Assembly (NCBI RefSeq): GCF_000237925.1
Contig: NC_031495.1
Location: forward strand, 14,643,749 to 14,707,748
Direction: 5' to 3'
From: Schistosoma mansoni
Lineage: Eukaryota; Platyhelminthes; Trematoda; Strigeidida; Schistosomatidae
Length of the DNA stretch: 64,000 bases
Under the pieces are notes generated by a model, which did no database searches, was not told where the DNA came from, and saw only the letters and a list, made by a program, of their open reading frames with translations. The translations under genes and the position numbers were made by a program. Shown here one piece after another: positions 12,565-23,741 of the stretch. The number at the start of each line of letters is the position of its first letter. The first letter of the stretch is position 1.

Positions 12565-12730
12565 AGATAAGATGTAACTGGCAGTAGAATCCAGGATCTG
12601 CTTTTCGTTCTTTTTTGGACTCGTCAGCTAGATTTGCCTCGATCCTAGAGTTGGTCAAAACTCCGAAACTCTAAACTAGTATAGTTTGTTTTAATCGCCA
12701 TTGCGTTATCTTCTTAGCTACTGAGTCCAA
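12565..12730 (-). mobile_element. Family B SINE, diverged minus copy
   Basis: Antisense blocks GGACTCGTCAGCTAG (hammerhead core) and GCTACTGAGTCC (tRNA head) are present. The B box is decayed. The hammerhead is incomplete. Confidence 0.65.
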
Positions 12731-12734
12731 ATAA

Positions 12735-14380
12735 CTTTCAGATTGAACAACAACTTAATTTACTAGTTAGCAATAATTATAACCAATTTACATATTCCTA
12801 TAAGTTGAATTTATAGTCTATCAAGGGAACTAGTTGAATGACACTATATTCGATACCCAACAACGTTTGGTAAGTGCTCTGGATACTTAACATGTCATTC
12901 ATTTTTTATAAACCGCTAAATACGAAAATAGACAAAATATAATCGTATAAACTTGGTAAATAAGATCAGAGGAAAAAAGGTTTTCTCACTGAACTGCCAT
13001 TATTTTACCAAATAACGATACATGAAATACAAACATATTCATCCCAAAATGTAGCAACTAACCATCAAGATCTGTCTTTATTGGATTATGTAAACCTAGA
13101 GTAAATTTCCACATAAGTGTCTTTAATTAAAAAGTTTTGTTAGGTTGGTCTGTAGCCACCAGTGAGATCTAGAACATATGTTTGATTACATTTGGGACTC
13201 CTTAATTGGATGTAGTTTACCTAGGTGTTGCTGTTTATACCAGGTCTCTTCAAGATAACACGCTCGAAACAAAAGGCACTGCATAGGTTCTCATTGTGAT
13301 CACGAACAATGGTATGCAAGTTTGTCCAGTCAGAGAGTCGTACAAATGATAAAACGCTCGTCAAGGATTTCCTTAGTGACCACAGTTCAACTTGACTGTT
13401 TCTATCAGTCTTCTTGAAGCATCCCTGTAGATAATATTTGAGTAAGGGGAAGAAGTACTATGAAGTAAGTATTAAGATAGTGAATCTTCCAAAAAAAATA
13501 TGAAGGAAATACTAATATTAACTAGAAATTCGTTTATACAATATTGTAAATGTCAATTGCCTATATTCGATTTACTATAAAATAGATAAATCACTATTGA
13601 TATCACTTGTAGATTCATGATAATGATTTCATCCCATGAAAGTCAATGAAGATTGATATTACGTTTATTGGATTACCGATTAAGATCGTACAAATAATCA
13701 TTTTTTTTGAATTTATTGTAAATATACAACTAAATGATTCAATGCTTTGTAAATGGAAGTAAGAGAAGCATATTTTGAGTAGCTGATATTCATAGAACCA
13801 TTCAGGTCATTGCATAGATAATCACTCATGAGTGTGATATATAACGCGGAATAATGGAAGTGTTCCATTCAGTTTACTGAAAAATTTCATTCTACTTAGT
13901 TCAGTGGTTTAAATTGTTCATCTTGCTCAATGCATCAGCATCATTGTTTAAAAAATGCTCAACTAAACTCTGATAATGACTTTTTAAAAATCAATACATT
14001 AAGCATTTCAATTCACATCATCCTTCATCAATAAATAATTTGCAGTCTTCGGTTAGAGTAAAACTACTTTGGTAGTGATAGTATTCTACTTTCATGCATC
14101 AAACCAACAATGGCTTTGTATCTTCAAGCACTCTTAATAGAACGTGTTGACTGAAAACTACTTTCATTTTTCGCCAAATTATCTTTTCACATTTATAGCT
14201 AAATTATTGTAGACCTGATTAATAAAAAATGATTTAGACCCCAATAAGAAATGAGAAATATTACTACTGGATTAATAAATGAATCATTTACTTTAGAAAT
14301 ATTTTCCTAAAATAAATTTAGTTGAGACTAACTAATTCTTTTATAACCAAATATTCCCCATTATATATATGATAAATATC
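12735..14380. other. Intronic spacer, nothing firm
   Basis: A very decayed family B-like patch may lie near 13175-13345. Otherwise nothing is recognisable. Confidence 0.4.
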
Positions 14381-14765
14381 AGTATAAAGTTGTGGAGATT
14401 ATTGATTTTTTTGATCGAGATGATGAACTGATCAATGTCAACTGACCACTAAAAACCTGGAAGCATTGGATGAGCGTTTCTTCCTAGTATGCGACTCTTC
14501 CGCAGCGCACAACCACGCACGCGAAACCTATGACCTTCAACTTCACGCGTGAACTCTTGACCTACAGATCACTGAGCCGACATCCAGTGGTATTAATGCC
14601 TCACTTCAACCAATCCGCGATATTGTGCAACCATCTTTCATTGTCTTCGGTGGGTAACTGCTTCATACACGACACGGATGAACTCCACTGATCATGGCTT
14701 CTCATTGGAACTCCGAGAATTACCTCTCGAAGCCGGTCACTAGTGAGCACACGATAGTTGTCAGA
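14380..14765 (-). mobile_element. Family A SINE, full-length diverged copy
   Basis: In sense direction (minus) it runs from the head (GCTCACTAGTGACCGGC), through the long 5' part and the tRNA-like region, to the hammerhead-related and tail parts near 14400. About 385 bp. The hammerhead is damaged (GACTCTTCCGCAG in antisense). Confidence 0.8.
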
Positions 14766-15509
14766 TGGAAAACAATGTATTTAACAATAGTGTTATAATT
14801 CGTCATATGGAGAAATGAGAATCATTGAAAAAGATAATAGGAACTGGATAAAGGGTTGCAAGTTATTTAAGGGGAATAAATGGTTCAATTTTGTGAATGT
14901 TAGTTAGGAAAGTAACAACGAATAAAATGAAATAACGAGGATGAGATTTTATGTAGTTTTAAATGAGAGATAATTGAAACTAAGGCATTAAACATAAAAA
15001 TATCAAGGAAACATTAGGGCATGATAATCTAAGCCATAATAATTGTTTCTGTAAATACAAATCTGATTACAGTTTATAAATAGCTAATATCTACACTGCA
15101 TATGAGATGCATTCGAATACTTTTAGACAGATTCAATTTTATCTTGTAATTATTATCGAAGAATGAATCTAATAATCATGGTCAACTGCACATTGGAGGT
15201 AATGTCCTAAATGTTGTGAAATGTTTGCCAATAAATCACTAATGTGTTTCGTTTCACAATATGTATGGATCATGTATGTGTGCATGGAATTAACCAATCA
15301 AGCTAGTTTATTATCCTTTTTATTTTCTTTTATAGTGACATAATCCTCAACTATATAGTTGTCTGTTTGACCTCGGTTCCTACTTACTTTTCATACTTTT
15401 CAGTACATCCAATAATTCATTTATTCCTTCATTATATTCACTAGTTTTAAAAAATTTCCCTACACAAAAATTTCAGTCTTTATGCACATACATATTAACA
15501 CAAATACAT

Positions 15510-15726
15510 TTGAGATGGTGTAGAAGATTTGTAACTCAGGTGGGTGATTTTGATGGAGTTTTGTTCTCTGAGCTGGATGGCTTGTTCGTGGAGCTTTCAT
15601 CATCCTTCTAAACGACATCATCAGCACAAACTTTGGGTGGAGGTAGTGCTGATGATGTCGTTCAGAAGGACGATGAGAGCTCCACGACCAAACCATCCAG
15701 TTCAGAAAACAAAACTCCATCAACAT
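15510..15726. mobile_element. Family E foldback element, copy 2
   Basis: Inverted arms sharing TGATGGAGTTTTGTTCTCTG and its complement surround a loop with ACTTTGGGTGGAGGTAG. The tail (TTGTAACTCAGGTGGGTGA) lies on the left, so the unit is in the opposite orientation to copies 1 and 3. Confidence 0.75.
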
Positions 15727-15796
15727 AAACAAATTTTCATCACTTAAATATTTGCATTATAAATTAACTAATATAAAAATTTTATAATATTTGCGA

Positions 15797-15965
15797 TCAT
15801 GAGTCAATTGAAGCTAGACCACCATGGAAAACCTGGAAGCACTGGACTACCATTTCGTCCTATTGTCGGACTCTTCAGTATTTTTTCTATGGTGATCTAG
15901 CTTCAATTGACTCATGATCTCAACTATTAAAAAATTACTAAAATATCCACAAAAACCCCTTCTGA
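15797..15965. mobile_element. Family A SINE, short foldback
   Basis: The left arm is an inverted tail plus part of the hammerhead. The right arm is a plus tail ending CCCCTTCTGATAA. The arms meet within the hammerhead region, so no complete ribozyme remains. Confidence 0.8.
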
Positions 15966-16231
15966 TAAGAGTTTTAGTTCATAATCCCTTATTTATTAAA
16001 ACAAAAATCATCAATAATGGTAATATTTTGATCTGAATTTACAAATATGGATGACAAACTATAAAAAAGGTAATTTATTCAGTGAAACAGACTATTTCAA
16101 CACGTTCATTTTCAACCACGAGCCAATGTATAGGTGTATGCTGTTTTTTTATAATTTGATTGATCGCTGTGTACATTTGATCACATAATTTTAAATAAAC
16201 ATAGTTGCTGAACAAGAAAATTGACGAAACT

Positions 16232-16233
<2 letters not shown>

Positions 16234-16293
<60 letters not shown>
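16234..16293. repeat. (TA)n microsatellite
   Basis: Uninterrupted alternating A/T run of about 60 bp. Its length in the assembly may be unreliable. Confidence 0.97.
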
Positions 16294-16295
<2 letters not shown>

Positions 16296-17299
16296 CTATT
16301 CTACTTTAATTATGAACTTGTTGAAAAGGATTCCTTCACTGAATAAAGTTTAGTGGGTTTATTTAAATCAAATAAATTAAAGCAAAGATAAAAACGCGCC
16401 CTTAAAATAATAGTGATTTAGAGCCACTTTTAAAGATGAATTAAGAGAAATAGATGTTAAAACACTTACAAATCTATATCAAATATAGTATCTGTAATGA
16501 ACAAGAATACAAGTGGAGATAACCAATCTATTGTTTTATACGAAATTACTGAATATCTTCATAATATATGAGAATCACACATTAAATACTTCATACACAT
16601 AGTTCTTTTTATCATTTTGAAAACAGTGAGAACAAAGACTAGCAGAATAACATGAACTCATCCATCTTGTAATCTTTCAAAGTGATGAATAAATAGCGAA
16701 ACTCTAGTCTTTTTAAGTTTACTGAAGCCGTTGCAATCAAGTATCGAAAACCTGATTTATGTGTTCAAAAAGTGATGGCTATTATTCTTTTCTTGCCTTG
16801 GTGACAAATATTCTTTCGGTTCATCCTAAAACATTTTTCAACTCTTTATCGCATTAATTGCATCATTCAGTTTTTTATTTACAGTGTCTTCCAGATTAGT
16901 AATCTTATTTTAGTAACTGGACTCTACTCATTTTATTCTTATCAGCTTTTACTCATTGTGTGATCACTTGTTTCTAGCCGTTTCAACCCTTGTCATAATC
17001 AATGCTGTGAAATCTTTTTTATAAGGTATATATTTACAATATTCAGTGCATTAAATTTATTTACACTCACACTATACCAATGTGTCTTCAAAACATAACT
17101 TTCGACTAAACTCCTTCATGTTAGTCATTTAAACCCATTTTGTAATTATTATTCTCAGATATCACAGGTTGTAAGCAGCTGACAAGAATCAAACGAAATA
17201 TAATGAATTCATTCTATTCTGCTAGAACCTTTGTTTTTGCCCTATAAAATACTTCGTTTGCAAATCTTTCATTAATTGACCTACACATTCTGTATGATT

Positions 17300-17440
17300 C
17301 TTCCATTTCACGATTCTTTTCTGTTTTCTTCAACTCGATTTTCTTGGCTTTCTGTTGACATGTATTCCACTTCTGATTGGTGTTACATACTACTTATGCC
17401 GAAAGACATAAGTAGCATATATCACAAAACTACTATCAAT
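17300..17440 (+). repeat. Family F repeat, 3' fragment
   Basis: Matches the end part of family F: TTCTGTTTTCTTCAAC, then ACATACTACTTATG, then ACATAAGTAG and ATCACAAAAC. Diverged. Confidence 0.5.
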
Positions 17441-17811
17441 TTTGTTTTTTATGATGACCCTCTAATTTTTTTAATTCCATACTTTTTTTGTAGATGCAAT
17501 GCCAAAGACTTGTTATTTTCAAAATTCTGTTCCAATTAAGACAACATTATCGACTGTTATGGGATATTTTTCAAAATATATTTCATCTAATCATTTCATA
17601 AATTAACAGGGATTGTGATGATTCTCAAACTACTGTTTCATGGCACACATAAAGTCAGTATTGACATAAAGACAACATAAACTAATTTACAATCTTTTGT
17701 TATCATTACATTTGAATATCGAAATCAATTTGGTTGAATTCTTTGGATTTCAGTATACTAAAATGAAGATGTATAATCTTAGGAAATTATTTTTTGCCTA
17801 ATTCTTAACAT

Positions 17812-18015
17812 GGTTGAAATCATGAGTCAATTGAAGCTAGAGGACCATGTAAAACCTGGAAGGCGGGATCGTGGATGCGCACTGCCTAGAAGTCCAACAA
17901 TAGGACGAAACTGCCGTCCAGTGCCTTCAGGTTTTCTATGGTGGTCTAGCTTCAATTGACTCATTATTTCAACTATGCAAATACTGAAATCTACACAAAA
18001 CCCCTTCTGATAATT
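17812..18015. mobile_element. Family A SINE foldback with imperfect TSD
   Basis: The left arm is the tail inverted and the right arm is hammerhead plus full tail ending CTTCTGATA. It is flanked by ATTCTTAACAT (17801-17811) and ATTCCTAACAT (18016-18026), a 10/11 match. The hammerhead core reads CCTAGAAG and is broken. Confidence 0.8.
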
Positions 18016-18026
18016 ATTCCTAACAT

Positions 18027-18930
18027 ATCAAATATCATAAAACTTTGAATATTTCATTTGGAAGGTATGAAAAATTATCTATTCTAATACAGTTGATCTT
18101 GTGCTCCTTGTTAAAGAAGTCACTCTGATATTGATTGACTAAATTATACTTTTAAATATTTTGTATTGACAAGAGTCAAATTACTCTAATTCATCACCGC
18201 TATAATTTCAAAGCTTGAAAACTATTAACAAACAATTGAAATCCAATGGTAATGATAAGAATATTTGTGATTTTTCAACTTACATTATAATCTGCTAGGT
18301 AACTACAAAACTAGTTCGTCAGTGAAGTACTTGCTGAACTAATTAAAAATTGAGCAGATCAAAATGGATCACATTATGTGATAGATAATAAAATGTACAA
18401 TTTATACTATTCAATCTCTTGTGTGATTTTTAGATTGAAAGAGTTTAAGGATCCTATAGAATGTTTAAGGTTTTATTCCTGTTCTAATATCATATGAAAC
18501 GATCTCATATAAATGATATATTAAGTATTATTAACCCTTGAATTGTATGAAATGAGTTCTTCAATTTCACACTTTTAGACGTTAATTCACATAATGGTTT
18601 ATTGTTGCATCCGTTATATTCTTGTTATATATATTTTACTTCATTAGAATGTGATTGATTTCTTAGCATTAGAATGTCTCTATAATGGATTGTTGATTTA
18701 AGAAAAATTTTAAATCATTTTAATTATCAGCCTCTTCATTTCTTAACTTTTTTAATATAATGATTGACTTTAAGTAATTAGTGTTTGGTCAATCAGTAAT
18801 AAATTTATGAATGGAAAATCAACTTTTAAGTTCAACTAGGCCTTTGTGTTATTAACATTTTGATTCTAGTTGTAGAGTTAGTTACATTCTTTGTATCTAT
18901 AAATATCAAAAGAGTTTTTGTGAAGATTGT
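18027..18930. other. Intronic spacer, nothing recognised
   Basis: AT-rich; no coding or repeated pattern found. Confidence 0.4.
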
Positions 18931-18934
18931 AGTA

Positions 18935-19320
18935 ATTTTATAGTTGATTTCATGAGTCATTTGAAGGTAGATCACTATGGAAGACCTGGAAGCATTAGAA
19001 GGCCGTTTCATCCTAGTATGGGACTCCTCAGCAAAGCGCATCCACTCACTAAAGAGAATAATGGACGGTGGAGCAATTTCGTGGATTGGTTGAAGTAAGA
19101 CATTAATACCGTTGAATGTCGACTCGGTGGACTAGAGGTTAAGCGCTCGCGCGCGAGACCAAAGGCCCGGGGTTCGGATCCAGCGAGCGGGGTCGTAAGT
19201 GTGCACTGCTGAGGAATCCCATACTAGGACGAAATGGACGCCCAGTGCTTCCATGTTTTCCGGGGTGGTCTAGCTTCAATTGACTCATGAACTCAACTAT
19301 CAAATTCATAAATATGTTTG
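18935..19320. mobile_element. Family A SINE foldback, long right arm
   Basis: The left arm (about 18935-19050) is antisense tail and hammerhead. The right arm (about 19065-19310) is a plus copy with the 5' part, a tRNA-like region (A box near 19115-19140, B box GGTTCGGATC near 19173), hammerhead and tail. The right hammerhead has GCC instead of GTC at the cleavage site. Confidence 0.8.
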
Positions 19321-20316
19321 TGAACATATCTGTCAATATCACTTTTCATTTTGACCAAGGACAATTATGATATTTTGTCTGGCGACATTTAGTTTATAAT
19401 AAGAGAAAAATTGATATAGGCATAAATGTTAAAGCTAAAACCTATCCTATGTAAATTTACAAGTTAGTAATTTGATTCTGCTTAAGTAATCAGTGAATAT
19501 ACATTGTTGACAAGTTTCAAGCTATAGTGAGACATCTATTCATTACTACATAAATTTTCAATGATTCTCCATGTCCTGTTAATTTATAAAATACAAATTA
19601 ACTTAAAAATAAACTATCTGTCAGAGTCTAATATTCTAATAATCTTTCAATTTATACATCACTGCCAATGAGCATGACAATCAAATAAACATTAAATATA
19701 AATCATTATGTCATTTCATTATTTATCTGATCATATTTGAAAATGTTTTTCCTTTTTTTTCATAAAAAGTAATACATTTACCTGTACTTTTTAATAGAGA
19801 AAAAATATACAATAACACACAAAAAAAGTAATATAACATCAATGTGCACAATATTGATTGAATAATTTGATAATTACTTAGGTTTATTAACTTTCTTATA
19901 CACATTTATTGATTTTTTTTTCCCCAAAAAAAAATAAAGGGGAGCGAAATAGATCATTTTCTATGTTGTAAATTAATAGTCATACCTGTAATGGAAAGGA
20001 ATTTTTAGGAGATTCACCTAGATATATATATATAGGGTCCATAAATTAACTAAATCTCTATATCCAAAAAATAGTTAATTATTATTTCAAGAAAAAAAAT
20101 AACCCTAAAAGGTTACAAAACAGAATTATATTATCAATATTTGTGGGTGCCTAAAAGAAGTGGGTCTCTTTCTTTAATTAAAGAATGAATTTCCATTTTT
20201 TATGATTCATAAAATGGGATACAACAAAATCTAAAGTTTAAATATTGAATTCTTTGATTCTATCAAAAACCATAGTAATTTTCAGAAATATTAATGTATG
20301 ATAAAAAGTTAATAGA

Positions 20317-20463
20317 TCAGAGGGGGTTTTGCGGAGAATTTAGTATTTTCACACTTGAAATCATGAGTCAATTGAAGCTAGACCACCATCGAAAACCTGG
20401 ACGGCCATTTCGTCCTATTATGGGACTCCTCAGCAGTCCAGTGCTTCCAGGTTTTCGATGGTG
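20317..20463. mobile_element. Family A SINE foldback running into gap
   Basis: Inverted tail and hammerhead region, then a plus tail that stops at the gap. Both arms share the private variant CCATCGAAAACC (others have CCATGGAAAACC), showing that one arm was copied from the other. Confidence 0.85.
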
Positions 20464-20663
20464 NNNNNNNNNNNNNNNNNNNNNNNNNNNNNNNNNNNNN
20501 NNNNNNNNNNNNNNNNNNNNNNNNNNNNNNNNNNNNNNNNNNNNNNNNNNNNNNNNNNNNNNNNNNNNNNNNNNNNNNNNNNNNNNNNNNNNNNNNNNNN
20601 NNNNNNNNNNNNNNNNNNNNNNNNNNNNNNNNNNNNNNNNNNNNNNNNNNNNNNNNNNNNNNN
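20464..20663. other. Assembly gap (Ns)
   Basis: 200 Ns, probably an arbitrary-length gap. It starts exactly in the returning arm of a foldback SINE. Confidence 0.99.
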
Positions 20664-22814
20664 TCCCCTGCTTACAACCAAATATGTATGTATATATATT
20701 TGTGCAAGGAAAGGTCAGAGGTTATTAGGTATTAGAATAAAGGAAGCATAAAGGGTGGGTTACGTAATAATTGAATGGAATATGGACAGTTCATATAATT
20801 TAAGAGAGACAAGTGAGCGGAAATGTGTGAGAGAAAGGGTAGTTTAAGAATTGGGTAAGGGAAGAGGAATATAATAAAAATTAAATATTAACCAAAATAA
20901 AACAAATGTCAAAAAAAGCAAACAAAAAGAAAAAGGATTACCAGGGTAGTAATAAGTTTATCACTATCTCTTTTTGAATACATAAATCCGGTTTGGGTTT
21001 TTTTTATCGCGACCGATTAAATTCTCTTTATAAACCATTCGCAACAGAGGATCATTATTAGTTTAGACATCTTTAGACAACAATTTTAAAAAGTTTAAAG
21101 AATGGTATTTATTTTCTTCAAAGAAACCTGAACTATAAGGAAGAAATGATAATGAAGAAATAGAAATTAACAATAAACTTTTGGTAGTGACCTAATATTT
21201 TAAATGATTCTGTTGAAATAGGGGAATTCATGTTTTTTTATTGAGTTTGTTAAACTATTAGAATAAGATCAATGGAAAATTATGAATGATAACTCTACCA
21301 TATTTATCAGTAATCTGAGAATATTCTATAACCCAGATTATCCACAGAAGCATAAAACTATTCCGTGCATTGTATTACATAATGAGTATTTATTTGTTCT
21401 AAATATAAATTGCATGTAAGTATGCCAAACACTTAGTCAAAACAGATTAGCATTAAAGAGAAGCTTTGATTTGCCTTGAAGTACCTTAGTTGTATGGAAA
21501 TTGGATATTAAGTTAGATCAAGTTTGAATAGTAGATGCATGGCCCACTAACTAAAAAATCCCATTTTTAAGCATTAAGCCACAGATCCCAAGTAAAACGT
21601 GCTTAACCAATCGATTACAATCAGTACTTAGGACTTAACAGAATGATGTTGCTTACTCTCTGTTGTTATACAAGCATTAATATTAGAATCCTATAGGAGG
21701 TCACTGTCAGCCAGATTGTATCAACTGTGCCATCTCTGATCATGATACCAAGCGACATAAGTACAGATCCTGTGGCTATAATAATAATTTTGTCAAGATG
21801 GCAGAAATGCTTCTTCACATTTGTCAATTAGCAGGAACTCAAAGTCACAGATTGCTTCCAGAACACCTTCAAATACCTAACATCTGGTCACAAAACTACT
21901 GTCCTCATGGAAACCTGATAAAAAGAGTTTGATCAGTACTAAAAACTAAACAATATAACGCTAGTTACTTTAAAACGCTTACTTAGTATAACATTCAATA
22001 CACTTACAGAGGGTCAAACATTAAATTCGGATCAATTCTGTACAAATGATAGAAGTTGTTCCGATTCTGATTGACTGCGGTTGCTGATCTAAATCTACTG
22101 AAGTGTTTGTGAGCTGCATTAAATATAAATAACCACCTCCTATCTCAACAGACTATGTAGGCCAGTGTAGGGGTAAGTTTGAAGAAATTTAAGGGTTATC
22201 AAACTAAGATATGGCATCAGTCCATTAAGACCATTTACTGTTGATTCAAATCATATCGCTAGATTCAAGTTCACCAATTAGTACATACTGAATAACTGTT
22301 GTCAGCGGTCGTAAACGTTTATCGACATTAAAAATCGATCACAATAGTGCAGCCGTATTTACTTCTTATCTTAACTTAAATTTTATGTCTCATTATTCCT
22401 TCATGCAAATCTTTTAACTGTGTCTTTGTGAACCAGGTTATAAAAAGATTATATGTGTCTAACTAATTATAAATGATAAACCTTCTTCCATTTAGAGTCT
22501 CCAATTATTATTGTTCGGTTTCAATTTGTCCATATTTTTTGTTTTCCTTTCATTAGTTTTTCTATACGTTCAAGGATGGATAGTTTCAAAATCAATATCG
22601 GTACAATAATTCATTAGAAACACTTTTTTACTACCATACAAGTATATGAATCATAGATTATTATACAAAAAAAATACGTAGCTTAGTTTATATTTATGAT
22701 GAAAGCAAAAGAAATATCAATACTTTACAACTTATTTAATAAATACAATGAAAAAGAAAGTTTATTCATTATTGTGTCCAAATAAAAATCTATAATGAAT
22801 TACACTGGTTTTAT
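20664..22814. other. Intronic spacer, nothing firmly recognised
   Basis: A/T-rich with a purine-rich stretch near 20860-20940. No coding pattern; no repeat shared with the window was identified. Confidence 0.4.
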
Positions 22815-22851
22815 AAGCAAAGATGGATAGTGGCTAACAGTGGAAACCAGG

Positions 22852-22902
22852 ACGCGCGTTTCGTTCTATTTGGGACTCGTCAGATGGATGTGCCTGAATC
22901 TC
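22852..22902 (-). ncRNA. Hammerhead ribozyme (family B, left arm)
   Basis: On the minus strand: CTGACGA, helix II, GAAA, ACGCGCGT helix III, then GTC and CTGG. Helix II has one altered pair (AGAAC instead of AGGAC). Confidence 0.6.
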
Positions 22903-22997
22903 AGAGTTGATTTTCACTCTAGGACTCGAACCCAGTACCGTTCGTTTCAAACACCATCGTGTTATCCACTTAGGTAGTGAGTCAAAGCTGAGATGTA

Positions 22998-23050
22998 GGT
23001 ACATCCAGCTGACGAGTTCCAAATAGGACGAAACGCGCGTCCTGCATTCC
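22998..23050 (+). ncRNA. Hammerhead ribozyme (family B, right arm)
   Basis: CTGACGA at 23009-23015, GAAA after an AGGAC strand, and the cleavage triplet GTC ending at 23041. Helix I can pair CAG with CTG. All core bases are present. Confidence 0.7.
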
Positions 23051-23219
23051 ACTGCTAGCCACTATCCATTTTTGCTTATAAAGCTTGTGACTTCAGGCAA
23101 TATCGAGGCACTCCGCACAAGATGCACATATGCCAACGAGAGACTGATCAATTGCAGTCCAATATAACAATGGGAAGATACGAGTAAACAACAACAAGTG
23201 AATTGAAATTGCACTAGTG

Positions 23220-23300
23220 TTATATATTTTCTGAAAAAGTAGCTTACACTGAGTCACGAAACATCAAAAAATCTAATTTCTTCCAATCATTAGCATATTA
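23220..23300 (+). repeat. Family D element, partial copy
   Basis: Contains GTAGCTTACACTGAGTCACG followed by AAACATC and AATCTAATTTCTTCC. The core starts CTGAAAA, so the hammerhead-like motif is not complete. Confidence 0.6.
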
Positions 23301-23433
23301 CAAGTATTTTATTTTCATTTATATTCTTTAGGGTTGTTTTAAGTCATAAAATTCAGAAATGATTATTATATCATTAATGTAATAAGCCAAATATACATTT
23401 CAAAACGAACATTTTTATACTTCATGTTTTATA

Positions 23434-23640
23434 GAGTTGAGATCATGAGTCAATTGAAGTTAGACCACCATGGAAAACCTGGAAGGCGGGATCAGAGGAT
23501 ACGCACTGCTGAGGAGTCCCACAACAGGACGAAACAGCCGTCCAATGCTTACAGGTTTTCCATGGTGGTCTAGCTTCAATTGACTCATGATCTCAACTCT
23601 ACAAAAATTAGTAAAATCTCCACCAAACCCCTTCTGATAA
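23434..23640. mobile_element. Family A SINE foldback with exact 13-bp TSD
   Basis: The left arm is the tail inverted, starting GAGTTGAGATC. A short middle holds the hammerhead. The right arm carries the complete tail ending CCCCTTCTGATAA. It is flanked by TTCATGTTTTATA at 23421-23433 and again at 23641-23653. The whole 207-bp hairpin therefore sits between one pair of duplications. The left arm lacks the last part of the tail present on the right. Confidence 0.9.
23500..23552 (+). ncRNA. Hammerhead ribozyme (family A)
   Basis: CTGAGGA at 23509-23515, helix II TCC...GGAC, GAAA, short helix III (ACAGCCGT, one mismatch against the usual ACGGCCGT), GTC ending at 23542. Helix I pairs CACTG with CAATG (one mismatch). 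It has the same design as the Sm-alpha ribozyme but a different SINE. Confidence 0.65.
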
Positions 23641-23741
23641 TTCATGTTTTATACACTCGTTTTGTGTTGCTTAACTTTAATCCCTATATTTTCAAATTAG
23701 ATTCAATTCATTACAGAAATAGTTTGAATGAATCAAATCAC

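Larger units (their letters stand above)
22815..23090. mobile_element. Family B (Sm-alpha-like) SINE foldback
   Basis: The left arm is a minus copy (hammerhead at about 22850-22900, B box GGACTCGAACCC near 22922, A-box end GTAGTGAGTC near 22975). The right arm is a plus hammerhead and 3' part. Family tail sequence continues to about 23210. A clear TSD was not found. Confidence 0.8.

Noticed and set aside
13175-13345. Old family B foldback (TTTGGGACTCC and AAACGCTCGTCAAGGATTCC-like pieces)
   Set aside because: Only scattered short matches; too decayed to call.
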